Shown: positions 1-6,863 of the stretch, piece after piece | Layout of the letters: every line of letters begins with the position of its first letter | Position numbering within the stretch: position 1 is the first letter of the stretch | Origin: an uncultured Bacteroides sp. | Lineage (GTDB): Bacteria > Bacteroidota > Bacteroidia > Bacteroidales > Bacteroidaceae | DNA: 25,249 bases | Assembly (NCBI GenBank): GCA_947071285.1 | Contig: CAMTFK010000053.1 | Location: 1 to 25,249, forward strand | Direction of reading: 5' to 3' | Program-made: the position numbers and the translations under genes | The notes under the pieces: model-generated | The model's input: only the letters and a program-made list of their open reading frames with translations | The model's database searches: none | Told to the model about the DNA's origin: nothing

Positions 1-289
1 TCAGTATATCGGTCAGTTCATTGGAGTTAATCTGTCCCAGGATAGGTTTTCCTGCTGTACCGGAAGGCTCTCCGTTATCATTGGCACGGAAATCCTTGCG
101 CTCGGCTCCCAACATATAGGCGTAGCAGACGTGACGGGCATCGTAATATTTCTTCTGATAAGTTTCCAGATGCGATTTTACCTCATCGACAGTACGCACA
201 GGCAAAGCGATAGCAATGAATTTGCTACGCTTCTCGGTATAAATCCCTTCGGCAGGGGCGTTTATGGTTTTGTAGGTATCTTCACTCAT
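1..289 (-). CDS. IMPACT/YigZ (UPF0029) family protein, 3' part cut by the window edge
   Basis: About 96 codons are visible, from an ATG at 289 running off the left edge, so the C-terminal half is missing. The protein starts MSEDTYKTINAPAEG and contains the family signatures DARHVCYAYMLG and NDNGEPSGTAGKP, which are typical of the N-terminal UPF0029 domain of YigZ and eukaryotic IMPACT. IMPACT is a regulator of GCN2; the bacterial role is poorly defined, possibly nucleic-acid or ribosome related. The start is fixed by a TAnnTTTG box only five bases upstream, so the mRNA may be almost leaderless. The first 26 coding bases recur at 4250-4275, marking this gene as the probable target of an insertion (see findings). 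The family call is firm; function is not. Confidence 0.85.
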   Translation of the reverse strand, partial: MSEDTYKTINAPAEGIYTEKRSKFIAIALPVRTVDEVKSHLETYQKKYYDARHVCYAYMLGAERKDFRANDNGEPSGTAGKPILGQINSNELTDIL

Positions 290-301
290 GGTGCAAAGAT
301 A
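264..301. repeat. Left 38-bp direct repeat flanking a four-gene block
   Basis: Positions 264-301 match 4250-4287 in 37 of 38 bases; the single difference is at 291 versus 4277. The repeat covers the first 26 coding bases of the IMPACT-family gene, its start codon and its -7 promoter box. Sequences on either side diverge at once. This is the arrangement expected of attL/attR-like or duplicated target sequences around an insertion. Confidence 0.8.
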
Positions 302-323
302 ACAATTCTTTATAGCCCTGCAA
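294..323 (-). promoter_or_regulatory. Bacteroides-type promoter of the IMPACT-family gene
   Basis: Reading the minus strand, a TTG (321-323) is followed after 19 bases by TATCTTTG (294-301), matching the Bacteroides sigma-ABfr -33/-7 pattern. The -7 box lies five bases from the ATG at 289. A copy of the -7 box and start lies at 4275-4287 with a different upstream flank. Confidence 0.7.
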
Positions 324-455
324 TCGGCAATTTTCTTCTTTTTACTTTAAAATAACCTATTAAAAATGCTTTGATTGGACTTAAATGCCCAAATAAGTAT
401 TGAAAAGTACCCAAAACTGCCGAAATCGGGTATTAGAGAAGGAATAAATACAACC

Positions 456-463
456 TATCTTTG
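456..463 (+). promoter_or_regulatory. -7 box of the polyamine fusion gene
   Basis: TATCTTTG lies 30 bases before the chosen ATG at 494. A weak TTA (433-435) sits about 20 bases upstream in the -33 position. Because the box covers the upstream in-frame TTG at 461, translation from that TTG is very unlikely. Confidence 0.6.
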
Positions 464-493
464 CATTTTGAAAATCAATACATTATAAGAACA

Positions 494-2032
494 ATGGATT
501 ATATAGAAGATATACATAGAGGTAGTTCAATCAAAGAAGGACGAGGAATTATTGAAAAAGTTTTTCAGGAGCTTTACTTTGATGCTCCACTCTCGAATAA
601 AACACTATCTCAAAGAACAACGCTACCCATACCATTGGTAACAGCCCTGAAAAAAGAGGGTATCAGGTTGGGTGTATGGGAACAATGCAAAGGTGGAATG
701 GAATTGACTATTGCAGGACGGAAATACGTTGAACAGATACTTGGATATGAAGGTATCAACCGTTGCCTATATCATCAATTGATGAAAAGTGAAGAAGCAA
801 AAGAAAGGTATGTGAATTGGCTGAGCGGAAAATACCGGACAGCATTCAACAGCCGTCCATCGGTAGATGTAACCCTTGATCAAGCCCAATGTACAGTTCA
901 GACAGCATTCCGCCGTGCCTTACTTTGTCTGACTTACGGTACACTGATCGGCAAACATATACTTTGCCTTGGTGACGATGATTTCGTCTGCCTTGCTATC
1001 GGTTTTTTATTGAAAGAGCTTTTCCCTGCCAGAGATACCTATCCGACGGATATCCTTGTGCTTGATGTGGACAAACGCTATATTGAGTATTTGCAACAAC
1101 AAGCGAAACAATGTGCTTTGCCCATAAATTGTGAACAAATAGACTTGCGTTTACCTTTCCCTGTGCATTTATCAGGACGTTTTGATTGCTTGTTCACAGA
1201 CCCGCCTTATACACAAGAAGGAGCTTCGCTGTTTTTGTCCCGCGCCATCAGCACATTGAAAGAAGAACGTGGATTGAAGATTTTCTTTTCATTTGGAAAC
1301 AGGCCTACAGACGAAAGTTATTTATTGCAAAAATGCTTTCAACTCCACGGTTTGTCCATCAAGGATATTCTTGCGCAGTTCAATGAATATGAAGGAGCAT
1401 CACTATTAGGAAACAAAGGACAACTCTTTGTATTGGAAACGACAGACCGTACCAGGGCTTTATTTCCGGCTGAGAAGAAAAGCCGCAGCGATATTTATAC
1501 GGCAGACAGGCATCCGAAACAAAACCTCTATCGTTGCAAACAATGCGGACAATCATATACAGTAGGCAATGATAGCGATTTCCTGACAATTAAAACATTG
1601 AAAGAGCATGGCTGCCCGGCTTGCGGATGCCGAATCTTCTACCGCCAGCATAAAAAGAAAAATGCGATTATCCGGCAACATCTTCCTTTAGGACATCACA
1701 TTCTTGCAGACTTCTATGATTGTGGCGGCGACAAACTTGATGATGTGGAACAGATACAAGTCTGCATGCATGAAGCAGCAGTAAAAGCCGGGGCAACAAT
1801 TGTGCAAGAAAGTTTCCACAAGTACGATCCTATAGGAGTGAGTGGTGTTGTCGTCATCCAAGAATCTCATCTGACCATACATACATGGCCGGAATGCCGT
1901 TATGCCGCTGTTGACTTGTTTACTTGCGGAACAAATGTCAATCCGTGGACGGCTTTCGATTATTTGCAAAAACAGCTGGAATGTGGCAATGTAGAGTACA
2001 GTGACTTGATGAGAGGCTCGAAAAGTACATAA
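494..2032 (+). CDS. Fused branched-chain polyamine synthase (BpsA) and S-adenosylmethionine decarboxylase
   Basis: This 512-residue protein joins two polyamine enzymes. Residues 1-90 look like a winged helix. Residues about 95-340 match the BpsA (DUF43) aminopropyltransferase family, with the nucleotide-binding stretch GKHILCLGDDD (153-163) and the active-site motif DPPYT (236-240). A four-cysteine zinc-ribbon-like segment follows (C348, C351, C374, C377). Residues about 397-512 are a prokaryotic SpeH-type AdoMet decarboxylase with the self-cleavage motif ESHLTIHTWPE; E457/S458 is the predicted processing site that would generate the pyruvoyl cofactor. One chain could therefore make decarboxylated AdoMet and transfer its aminopropyl group to a polyamine, perhaps at N4 of spermidine as known BpsA enzymes do. 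The ATG at 494 is preferred over the upstream TTG at 461, which lies inside the promoter. It converges on the AraC gene with a 4-bp gap. Domain calls are firm; the product is inferred. Confidence 0.9.
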   Translation: MDYIEDIHRGSSIKEGRGIIEKVFQELYFDAPLSNKTLSQRTTLPIPLVTALKKEGIRLGVWEQCKGGMELTIAGRKYVEQILGYEGINRCLYHQLMKSEEAKERYVNWLSGKYRTAFNSRPSVDVTLDQAQCTVQTAFRRALLCLTYGTLIGKHILCLGDDDFVCLAIGFLLKELFPARDTYPTDILVLDVDKRYIEYLQQQAKQCALPINCEQIDLRLPFPVHLSGRFDCLFTDPPYTQEGASLFLSRAISTLKEERGLKIFFSFGNRPTDESYLLQKCFQLHGLSIKDILAQFNEYEGASLLGNKGQLFVLETTDRTRALFPAEKKSRSDIYTADRHPKQNLYRCKQCGQSYTVGNDSDFLTIKTLKEHGCPACGCRIFYRQHKKKNAIIRQHLPLGHHILADFYDCGGDKLDDVEQIQVCMHEAAVKAGATIVQESFHKYDPIGVSGVVVIQESHLTIHTWPECRYAAVDLFTCGTNVNPWTAFDYLQKQLECGNVEYSDLMRGSKST

Positions 2033-2036
2033 ATCG

Positions 2037-2867
2037 TCAAGTCCGGTTACGATATCCGGAAATGGAATATCCTGTCATACGGCGAAAGAAGCGGCATAAA
2101 TAGGACGAATCTTCAAAGTGAAAGCAGACAGCCAAATCAGCGATGGACAGATTGGTATTGTTCAGGTATCTTTTGATTTCCGTGATGATAAATGTGTCAA
2201 TAATCTCTTTGGGAGTCCGTTGCTCCACCTTATTGCATACTTTATAAAGATAGTCTGTAGTGATACAAAGTCTGTCTGCATAGAATTTCACGTCCCTTCT
2301 TTCACAACCATGTTTAATAAGAAACGACATGAACTTGCCGAATAGCATCCAAGCCCTGTCTTTCCTAATATTCTGCATCAACGAGGGCAATGCCGACTTG
2401 TATTCGGTATCTATGCCAAGAAATAAATTATATGCACAGTTTTGCAAGATTGTTTTCTGACAAGTATCATTACAGTTCTTCAGCGCCCATTGCATCTGCA
2501 TAAACAGACCTTGCACAATGCTATATTGTTCTGCCAACAAATGGCAAACAGGATAGTTGTACACGCATGCCCAAAATTCGGCTGAGGTCATTTTATAAAA
2601 AATTTCTTCCATCAGAACCTGTGACAAATAAATATATTCCGCAGAAAAGGTAGCGGAAACCTTTAACGGAGTAAACAATATATCAGAGAACAATAGTAGC
2701 AAATCGCCTTTGCAGAACGTCCTTTTCCGCGTATTTGTGGAAATAACCGCTTTGCCTTCCGTACAAAGGAGCAACGTGCACCCGTCCGGAATAAACGGTG
2801 ATAAATCCTGTAGGTTCGTTATACCCGTTCTACAGTTTTCTTTCTGTATAGAAGCTAAGTTTTGCAT
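2037..2867 (-). CDS. AraC-family transcriptional regulator
   Basis: The protein has 276 residues from the ATG at 2867; an in-frame TTG at 2876 is less likely. The last 100 residues carry the two helix-turn-helix motifs of the AraC/XylS family: DVKFYADRLCITTDYLYKVC for the first, then LSIADLAVCFHFEDSSYLCR and FFRRMTGYSISGYR for the second. The N-terminal 170 residues resemble the cupin-like sensing domain of Bacteroides AraC regulators but show no specific ligand signature. It has no membrane segments. It ends 4 bp from the convergent polyamine fusion gene and starts about 110 bp after the HAD gene on the same strand. Control of the neighbouring island genes is plausible by position only. The family is certain; the effector and targets are unknown. 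Confidence 0.9.
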   Translation of the reverse strand: MQNLASIQKENCRTGITNLQDLSPFIPDGCTLLLCTEGKAVISTNTRKRTFCKGDLLLLFSDILFTPLKVSATFSAEYIYLSQVLMEEIFYKMTSAEFWACVYNYPVCHLLAEQYSIVQGLFMQMQWALKNCNDTCQKTILQNCAYNLFLGIDTEYKSALPSLMQNIRKDRAWMLFGKFMSFLIKHGCERRDVKFYADRLCITTDYLYKVCNKVEQRTPKEIIDTFIITEIKRYLNNTNLSIADLAVCFHFEDSSYLCRFFRRMTGYSISGYRNRT

Positions 2868-2976
2868 ATAAAACAATATTAATCCTGATACAAAATTAAG
2901 AATTTTATGTTATATGGCTTGCTTTTACATTGCATCTTTCTCACCTCAAAAGCCATCATCAGCATTGGTGGAAGCG

Positions 2977-3600
2977 CTACAAATGCTGCAGGGCCTTTAG
3001 AAGTTTTTCCAAATCTTTTGCATAGTCTGCCACAGTAGTGAAAAGGACAGCTTCCATTCCGGCAGCCTTCGCACCCTCTACATTTTCCATTCTGTCATCA
3101 GTGAACAGACACTCTGAGGGTTCAAGGCCATAACGTTCGCACAAACGCAGATAGATTTCCTTTTCGGGCTTGACAATATGCTCCTCGCACGATATGACCC
3201 GTCCATCCAACAAATTAAAAATTTCATATTGACGCATCACTTCATAAATCACATCACTCCAATTGCTCAGTCCGTAGAGTTTGAAACCTTTCGATTTGTA
3301 GCAGACCAACACTTCCCGCATTCCTTCTATTTCTCCCGTCACCTCATCCAGATAATTTTCATAAAAGAACCGGAAAGCGCCAGCAAACTGAGGATGTTCG
3401 AACTGTGCTTTCCTTATCAATTCACCAAATGGAACAAGACCGAGGTCGCAGGCTTGGGTAAATGCGGGTGAGGCCAAAATAGTGCAAAAACATTCCTCTG
3501 TCTCTTTATCTCCCTTGAAATAACGTTCAAGAACAGCGTGTAAGTCATGGTTTACAAGGACTTTCCCGAAGTCGAAAACAAGATTCTTTATCATCGGCAT
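2977..3600 (-). CDS. HAD-superfamily phosphatase, subfamily IA (YihX-like)
   Basis: This 207-residue soluble protein has all four HAD motifs: the nucleophile motif DFGKV (D10), LSNWS as motif II, KPEKEIY with the motif III lysine, and FTDDRMENVEGA as motif IV. DxGxV in place of the usual DxDxT is normal in the YihX-like group of sugar-phosphate and haloacid-dehalogenase-type hydrolases. The ATG at 3600 shares one base with the TGA of the upstream acetyltransferase gene (TGATG), so the two are translationally coupled; a GTG one codon upstream is also possible. A small phosphorylated metabolite is the likely substrate, but the sequence does not say which one. Confidence 0.88.
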   Translation of the reverse strand: MPMIKNLVFDFGKVLVNHDLHAVLERYFKGDKETEECFCTILASPAFTQACDLGLVPFGELIRKAQFEHPQFAGAFRFFYENYLDEVTGEIEGMREVLVCYKSKGFKLYGLSNWSDVIYEVMRQYEIFNLLDGRVISCEEHIVKPEKEIYLRLCERYGLEPSECLFTDDRMENVEGAKAAGMEAVLFTTVADYAKDLEKLLKALQHL

Positions 3601-4199
3601 CACAATGTTTTTTCGTTATCAATACTTTTTATGACACGACACGGATTACCAACAGCAATACTGTTCGCAGGTATTGACTTGGTAACAACGCTTCCTGCCC
3701 CAATGACAGAATTTCTTCCGACAGTCACACCCGGAAGAATGACAGCCCCTCCGCCAATCCATACTCCGCTTTCAATAGTGACCGGACAAGCAATGGTATC
3801 GCAAACCGACGCCTTCGGATTGGAGCGGACAGGCATACGTTCTGAAAAGACCACAGAATGAGTCGCCGTGTAGATTTTCACATCCGGAGCAATCATCACA
3901 TTGTCGCCTATATTTATGGCTCCGTTATCCAAGAATGTGCAGTTCATATTGATAATAACCTGATTGCCGATGTGGATATTCTTTCCATATTCACATCGAA
4001 AGTCAATATCAATCGAAACTTGATTGCCTATGCTTCCGAACAGCAGCTTATAAATAGCCTTTTTAGCTTCATCATCGGCATAGTCAGTTTCCCTAAGTTG
4101 GCAAAGCAGTCTTTTGGTCTGTAATGTCAGTTCAACCAATTCCGGAGATGAACCGTCAAAAGGTTCACCATCCATACATTTTTGATATTCAGTTTTCAT
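3600..4199 (-). CDS. Maltose/galactoside O-acetyltransferase-like hexapeptide enzyme
   Basis: The 199-residue length matches the Maa/LacA family of acetyl-CoA-dependent O-acetyltransferases. Residues about 5-55 form the family's N-terminal helical domain (EYQKCMDGEPFDGSSPEL). Left-handed beta-helix hexapeptide repeats follow, with the conserved histidine in TATHSV (H114) and the C-terminal signature VWIGGGAVILPGVTVG followed by VGNPCRVI. It probably acetylates a sugar or sugar-like acceptor in the cytoplasm as a trimer. It overlaps the downstream HAD gene by one base. Upstream lies the copied promoter and start of the IMPACT gene, which now drives a 13-codon leader ORF ahead of this gene. Family confident; acceptor unknown. 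Confidence 0.9.
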   Translation of the reverse strand: MKTEYQKCMDGEPFDGSSPELVELTLQTKRLLCQLRETDYADDEAKKAIYKLLFGSIGNQVSIDIDFRCEYGKNIHIGNQVIINMNCTFLDNGAINIGDNVMIAPDVKIYTATHSVVFSERMPVRSNPKASVCDTIACPVTIESGVWIGGGAVILPGVTVGRNSVIGAGSVVTKSIPANSIAVGNPCRVIKSIDNEKTL

Positions 4200-4233
4200 A
4201 CTTCATTTCTTTTATTTTTCAGTATCGGGAGGA

Positions 4234-4275
4234 TTATTGCGGATAAATGATGGTTTTGTAGGTATCTTCACTCAT
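4234..4275 (-). CDS. 13-codon leader ORF made from the copied IMPACT start
   Basis: The second repeat copy carries the IMPACT start codon and first codons but runs into foreign sequence, giving MSEDTYKTIIYPQ and then TAA. The stop lies 34 bases before the acetyltransferase ATG at 4199. It may be translated as a leader peptide because the start and -7 box are intact. It is more likely a relic of the rearrangement than a functional peptide. Confidence 0.45.
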   Translation of the reverse strand: MSEDTYKTIIYPQ

Positions 4276-4287
4276 GCTGCAAAGATA
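4250..4287. repeat. Right 38-bp direct repeat flanking the four-gene block
   Basis: This is the second copy of the 264-301 repeat (37/38 identical). Downstream of it (4288 onward) is probably the original upstream region of the IMPACT-family gene, since it supplies a TTG at 4306-4308 spaced 18 bases from TATCTTTG. Confidence 0.8.
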
Positions 4288-4308
4288 CTATTTTTGTTTT
4301 AGCCGCAA
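4280..4308 (-). promoter_or_regulatory. Promoter upstream of the acetyltransferase-HAD pair
   Basis: The minus strand shows TTG (4306-4308), an 18-base spacer and TATCTTTG (4280-4287). This may be the ancestral IMPACT promoter, now separated from its gene and facing the acetyltransferase and HAD genes. Confidence 0.55.
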
Positions 4309-4599
4309 TTTAATCTCACGTAAGTTCATTTAAAGTTCAGACATAAAAAGTAGATTTTAACAAAATCTTTTCTGAATGTCAGTCCTCTTCGAAAGCACGA
4401 ATTAAAATCGGTCTACAGTGTAGACCAAATTCATCCTTTCATTCTCGTCTACTATCTTCGCCTGTCTTCGTAACGGATTTATGTCCAATCAGTAATATTT
4501 TTTCCATTTAAATCATCTCTTCTATAATTTTTTCGTAAGTTTGTCAAAAGTAGAAAGTATTATCAATACACCTTACTTGGTAGAAGAACTCTGAAATAC
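4288..4599. other. Non-coding gap with a 17-bp palindrome and a weak glycerate kinase promoter
   Basis: No credible gene is seen in this stretch. It contains the minus-strand promoter at its left end, a perfect palindrome at 4410-4426, a TATCTTCG at 4453-4460 and a TAAGTTTG (4536-4543) that could be the -7 box for the glycerate kinase gene. No clear -33 element precedes that box. Confidence 0.6.
4410..4426. promoter_or_regulatory. Perfect 17-bp palindrome, candidate operator
   Basis: GGTCTACAGTGTAGACC has two perfect 8-base arms around a single central G. The size and symmetry are those of a dimeric repressor site. No T-run follows, so it is not a terminator. It lies between the minus-strand acetyltransferase promoter and the plus-strand glycerate kinase gene; the cognate regulator is unknown. 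Confidence 0.45.
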
Positions 4600-5730
4600 A
4601 TGAAGAAAGTAGTCATCGCCATCGACTCCTTCAAAGGATGTTTATCCTCGGCAGAAGCAGGAAAAGCTGCTGCCGAGGGTATTCGTTCCGTATTCCCGGA
4701 GTGTGAAATTCTGTCTCTACCTATAGCCGATGGCGGAGAAGGTATGCTGGATGTGCTGATTGCGGCAACCAACGGACGTGAAGTGCAGATTTCTGCCCAC
4801 AACCCTCTCATGGAATGGCACGATACTTACTACGGCATTTCGGAAGACGAGAAAACGGCCTTTATAGAAATGGCAAGCATCAGCGGGTTGCCTTTGGTTC
4901 CACCGGAGAAAAGGAATCCGATGCTGACAACCTCCTACGGAACGGGAGAACTGATTCGTGATGCGTTGGAACGTGGTTGCCGCAACTTCATCATCGGCAT
5001 TGGCGGCAGTGCGACGAATGATGCCGGGCTGGGAATGTTACAGGCCTTAGGTTTCCGATTTCTGGATAAAGAAGGGAAGATATTGGAAACTGGTAACGGA
5101 AAGATTTTAATGGAAGTTGTTTCCATAGATACAGGTTTCGTCCACCCTGATTTAAGGACTTCCCATTTTACCGTTGCCTGCGACGTACAAAATCCATTTC
5201 ATGGCCCGGAAGGTGCCGCATATATCTTTGCCCCCCAGAAGGGAGCAGACCGAAAAATGGTAGAGGCGCTGGATGCAGGCATGAAAAACTTTGCAGAAGT
5301 CATCTTCCACAAAACGGGGAAAGACATTTCCAATCATCCCGGAGCAGGTGCCGCCGGTGGTATGGGGGGCAGTTTACTGGCTTTTCTGAATGCAGAATTG
5401 AAACCGGGAATACAGTTGATGCTGGATACTCTTGATTTCAGCAATAAAATAAAAGGTGCCGATTTGATTATCACCGGCGAAGGAAAGGCCGACAAACAAA
5501 CATTAATGGGGAAAGTTCCTTCCGGCATACTTGACAAAGCTCGCAAACAGAAAATTCCGGTTATACTGATAGCCGGTAGCGTAGAAAATGCAGACGACCT
5601 GCATCGGGCGGGATTTCGGGGAGTATATTCTATCAATCCACCATCCATAACGTTGGAGCAGGCCATGCAATCGGAAGTTGCACGCGCAAATATCTCAGAA
5701 ACGGTGGTAGAGATTTGTCGTTCCTTCTAA
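4600..5730 (+). CDS. Glycerate kinase (GarK/GlxK family)
   Basis: The 376-residue protein spans the whole family (usual length about 375-385). It starts MKKVVIAIDSFKGCLSS, the standard N-terminus of the family, with PIADGGEGML at 41-50, IGGSATNDAGLG at 134-145 and a C-terminal ITGEGKADKQTLMGK. These enzymes phosphorylate D-glycerate with ATP, giving 2- or 3-phosphoglycerate and feeding sugar-acid breakdown products into glycolysis. No garR/garL-type genes lie next to it, so the glycerate source is not shown. The ATG at 4600 agrees with the family start. It is convergent with the flavoprotein gene, 25 bp away. Confidence 0.93.
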   Translation: MKKVVIAIDSFKGCLSSAEAGKAAAEGIRSVFPECEILSLPIADGGEGMLDVLIAATNGREVQISAHNPLMEWHDTYYGISEDEKTAFIEMASISGLPLVPPEKRNPMLTTSYGTGELIRDALERGCRNFIIGIGGSATNDAGLGMLQALGFRFLDKEGKILETGNGKILMEVVSIDTGFVHPDLRTSHFTVACDVQNPFHGPEGAAYIFAPQKGADRKMVEALDAGMKNFAEVIFHKTGKDISNHPGAGAAGGMGGSLLAFLNAELKPGIQLMLDTLDFSNKIKGADLIITGEGKADKQTLMGKVPSGILDKARKQKIPVILIAGSVENADDLHRAGFRGVYSINPPSITLEQAMQSEVARANISETVVEICRSF

Positions 5731-5755
5731 AATTTATCTTTCAATGGTTTCCTGA

Positions 5756-6328
5756 TTACAGCTTACGTATCACTTTGCGACAGCGTTTCACTTCCCGTTC
5801 CGTCAGTCCGGGATGTTGCTTCGTTCCGCCTTTCTCAATGGCAGAGATGACTTTGAATCCACTCCATTTCAGAATTTCCTTTAGTGCTTTCACCACTCCC
5901 CTTGACTGATTAAAAAGGATATTGAAAGGATACGGGGTGGTACAAGTACTGACGATAACGGCCTTTTTCCCTTTATGCAGCCCTATAGGAATGCCTCGCG
6001 ATGTCTCTCCCATCATTCCGTAAACGATGCGGTCGAACATTACTTTCAGTTGTCCGGGCAGATTCCCCCAATAGCAGGGAGCACCGATAATCAAGGCATG
6101 AGCTTCTTCTATCTGTTTCAGTACGCGCTGTGCATCATCTTCCGGCAGGCAACATTTCAGTTTCTCACGGCAACTCATGCAGCCGATGCAAGGACAGATT
6201 GCCAGGTCGGCAACTCTCACGACGGTTACTTCGTCGCCATTGTCTTTTGCTTCTGTTTCCATAAGTTGAAGCATCTTCGAGATATGGCCTTGCTTGCGGG
6301 GACTTCCGTTAATAATCAGAATTTTCAT
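5756..6328 (-). CDS. Flavodoxin-fold NAD(P)H/FMN reductase with an iron-sulfur flavoprotein cysteine motif
   Basis: The protein has 190 residues from the ATG at 6328; the earlier in-frame TTG at 6346 would overlap the upstream gene. The N-terminus has the FMN phosphate-binding loop NGSPRKQGHISKML (7-20), followed by the compact cluster CX2CX2CX5C at C47, C50, C53 and C59 with extra cysteines at 45 and 60. APCYWGNLPGQLKVMFDR is the family's second signature. The spacing fits the 4Fe-4S motif of archaeal and clostridial iron-sulfur flavoproteins, which carry electrons from ferredoxin or to oxidants such as O2 and H2O2. It follows the FKBP gene by 10 bp in the same operon. The family is clear; the cluster is inferred from spacing. 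Confidence 0.88.
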   Translation of the reverse strand: MKILIINGSPRKQGHISKMLQLMETEAKDNGDEVTVVRVADLAICPCIGCMSCREKLKCCLPEDDAQRVLKQIEEAHALIIGAPCYWGNLPGQLKVMFDRIVYGMMGETSRGIPIGLHKGKKAVIVSTCTTPYPFNILFNQSRGVVKALKEILKWSGFKVISAIEKGGTKQHPGLTEREVKRCRKVIRKL

Positions 6329-6338
6329 GATGACATGA

Positions 6339-6740
6339 TTATGCAATTCCTAATAGCTGAACTTCAAACACCAAAGTGGAGAAAGCGGGAATAGGACCGC
6401 TGCTACGTGTTCCATATCCCATTGTGTAAGGGATATAGACTATCCAATGGTCACCTACATGCATCCGTTGCAGGGCTATCTGCCAACCTTCGATAACTTG
6501 GTTCAGACGAAATGCTTCAGGACAATTGCGCTTCCAGGAGTTGTCAAATTCACGACCGTTTATCAAGGTACCTTTATAGTGCACAGTCACAATGCTATTT
6601 AAACGGGGAGTATTATCACCGTTGCCGCTTTCCAATACACGGTAAAGGATTCCGCAAGGTAGTTCTTTGATATCTTCTTCTACACGCAACGCTTCCAAGT
6701 ATTGCTCATTTTGCAGTTTGTATTCTTCTTTTCGTCCCAT
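6339..6740 (-). CDS. FKBP-type peptidyl-prolyl cis-trans isomerase
   Basis: This 133-residue protein has no signal peptide or lipobox and so is probably cytoplasmic, unlike the many exported Bacteroides FKBPs. The FKBP domain covers about residues 45-133, with VTVHYKGTLINGREFDNS, the active-site stretch VIEGWQIALQRMHVGD, IPYTMGYGTRSSGPIPAFSTL and a final beta strand FEVQLLGIA. A short helical, charged N-terminus (1-30) precedes it. The enzyme catalyses proline isomerisation during folding. It is the first gene of a two-gene unit with the flavoprotein and is divergent from the aspartate dehydrogenase-like gene; each has its own promoter. Confidence 0.93.
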   Translation of the reverse strand: MGRKEEYKLQNEQYLEALRVEEDIKELPCGILYRVLESGNGDNTPRLNSIVTVHYKGTLINGREFDNSWKRNCPEAFRLNQVIEGWQIALQRMHVGDHWIVYIPYTMGYGTRSSGPIPAFSTLVFEVQLLGIA

Positions 6741-6771
6741 ATACTCAAACTTCTTATTACTTTTTCAATCA

Positions 6772-6802
6772 CAAAAGTACAACATTTATATCGTCCCGCA
6801 AA
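6772..6802 (-). promoter_or_regulatory. Bacteroides-type promoter of the FKBP-flavoprotein operon
   Basis: Minus strand: TTTG (6799-6802), a 19-base spacer, TACTTTTG (6772-6779), then about 31 bases to the FKBP start codon at 6740. It is a clean match to the TTTG/TAnnTTTG pattern. Confidence 0.75.
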
Positions 6803-6827
6803 AAATAGACGAAGCTCATAGCTGCAT

Positions 6828-6859
6828 TTTGGAGTTTATACGAATAAGGCGTATCTTTG
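6828..6859 (+). promoter_or_regulatory. Bacteroides-type promoter of the aspartate dehydrogenase-like gene
   Basis: TTTG (6828-6831), a 20-base spacer and TATCTTTG (6852-6859) are followed by only four bases before the ATG at 6864. The transcript is predicted to be leaderless or nearly so. Confidence 0.78.
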
Positions 6860-6863
6860 CCCC

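Noticed and set aside
461..493. Upstream TTG start adding 11 residues to the polyamine fusion protein
   Set aside because: The TTG lies inside the TATCTTTG promoter box, so it would not be in the mRNA.
302..493. Integrase or transposase remnant near the left repeat
   Set aside because: No frame with recombinase motifs is present in this stretch or elsewhere within the repeat-bounded block.
4200..4600. Riboswitch or structured RNA upstream of glycerate kinase
   Set aside because: Apart from the 17-bp palindrome no conserved multi-helix structure is recognisable by eye, and that palindrome lies upstream of the probable promoter.
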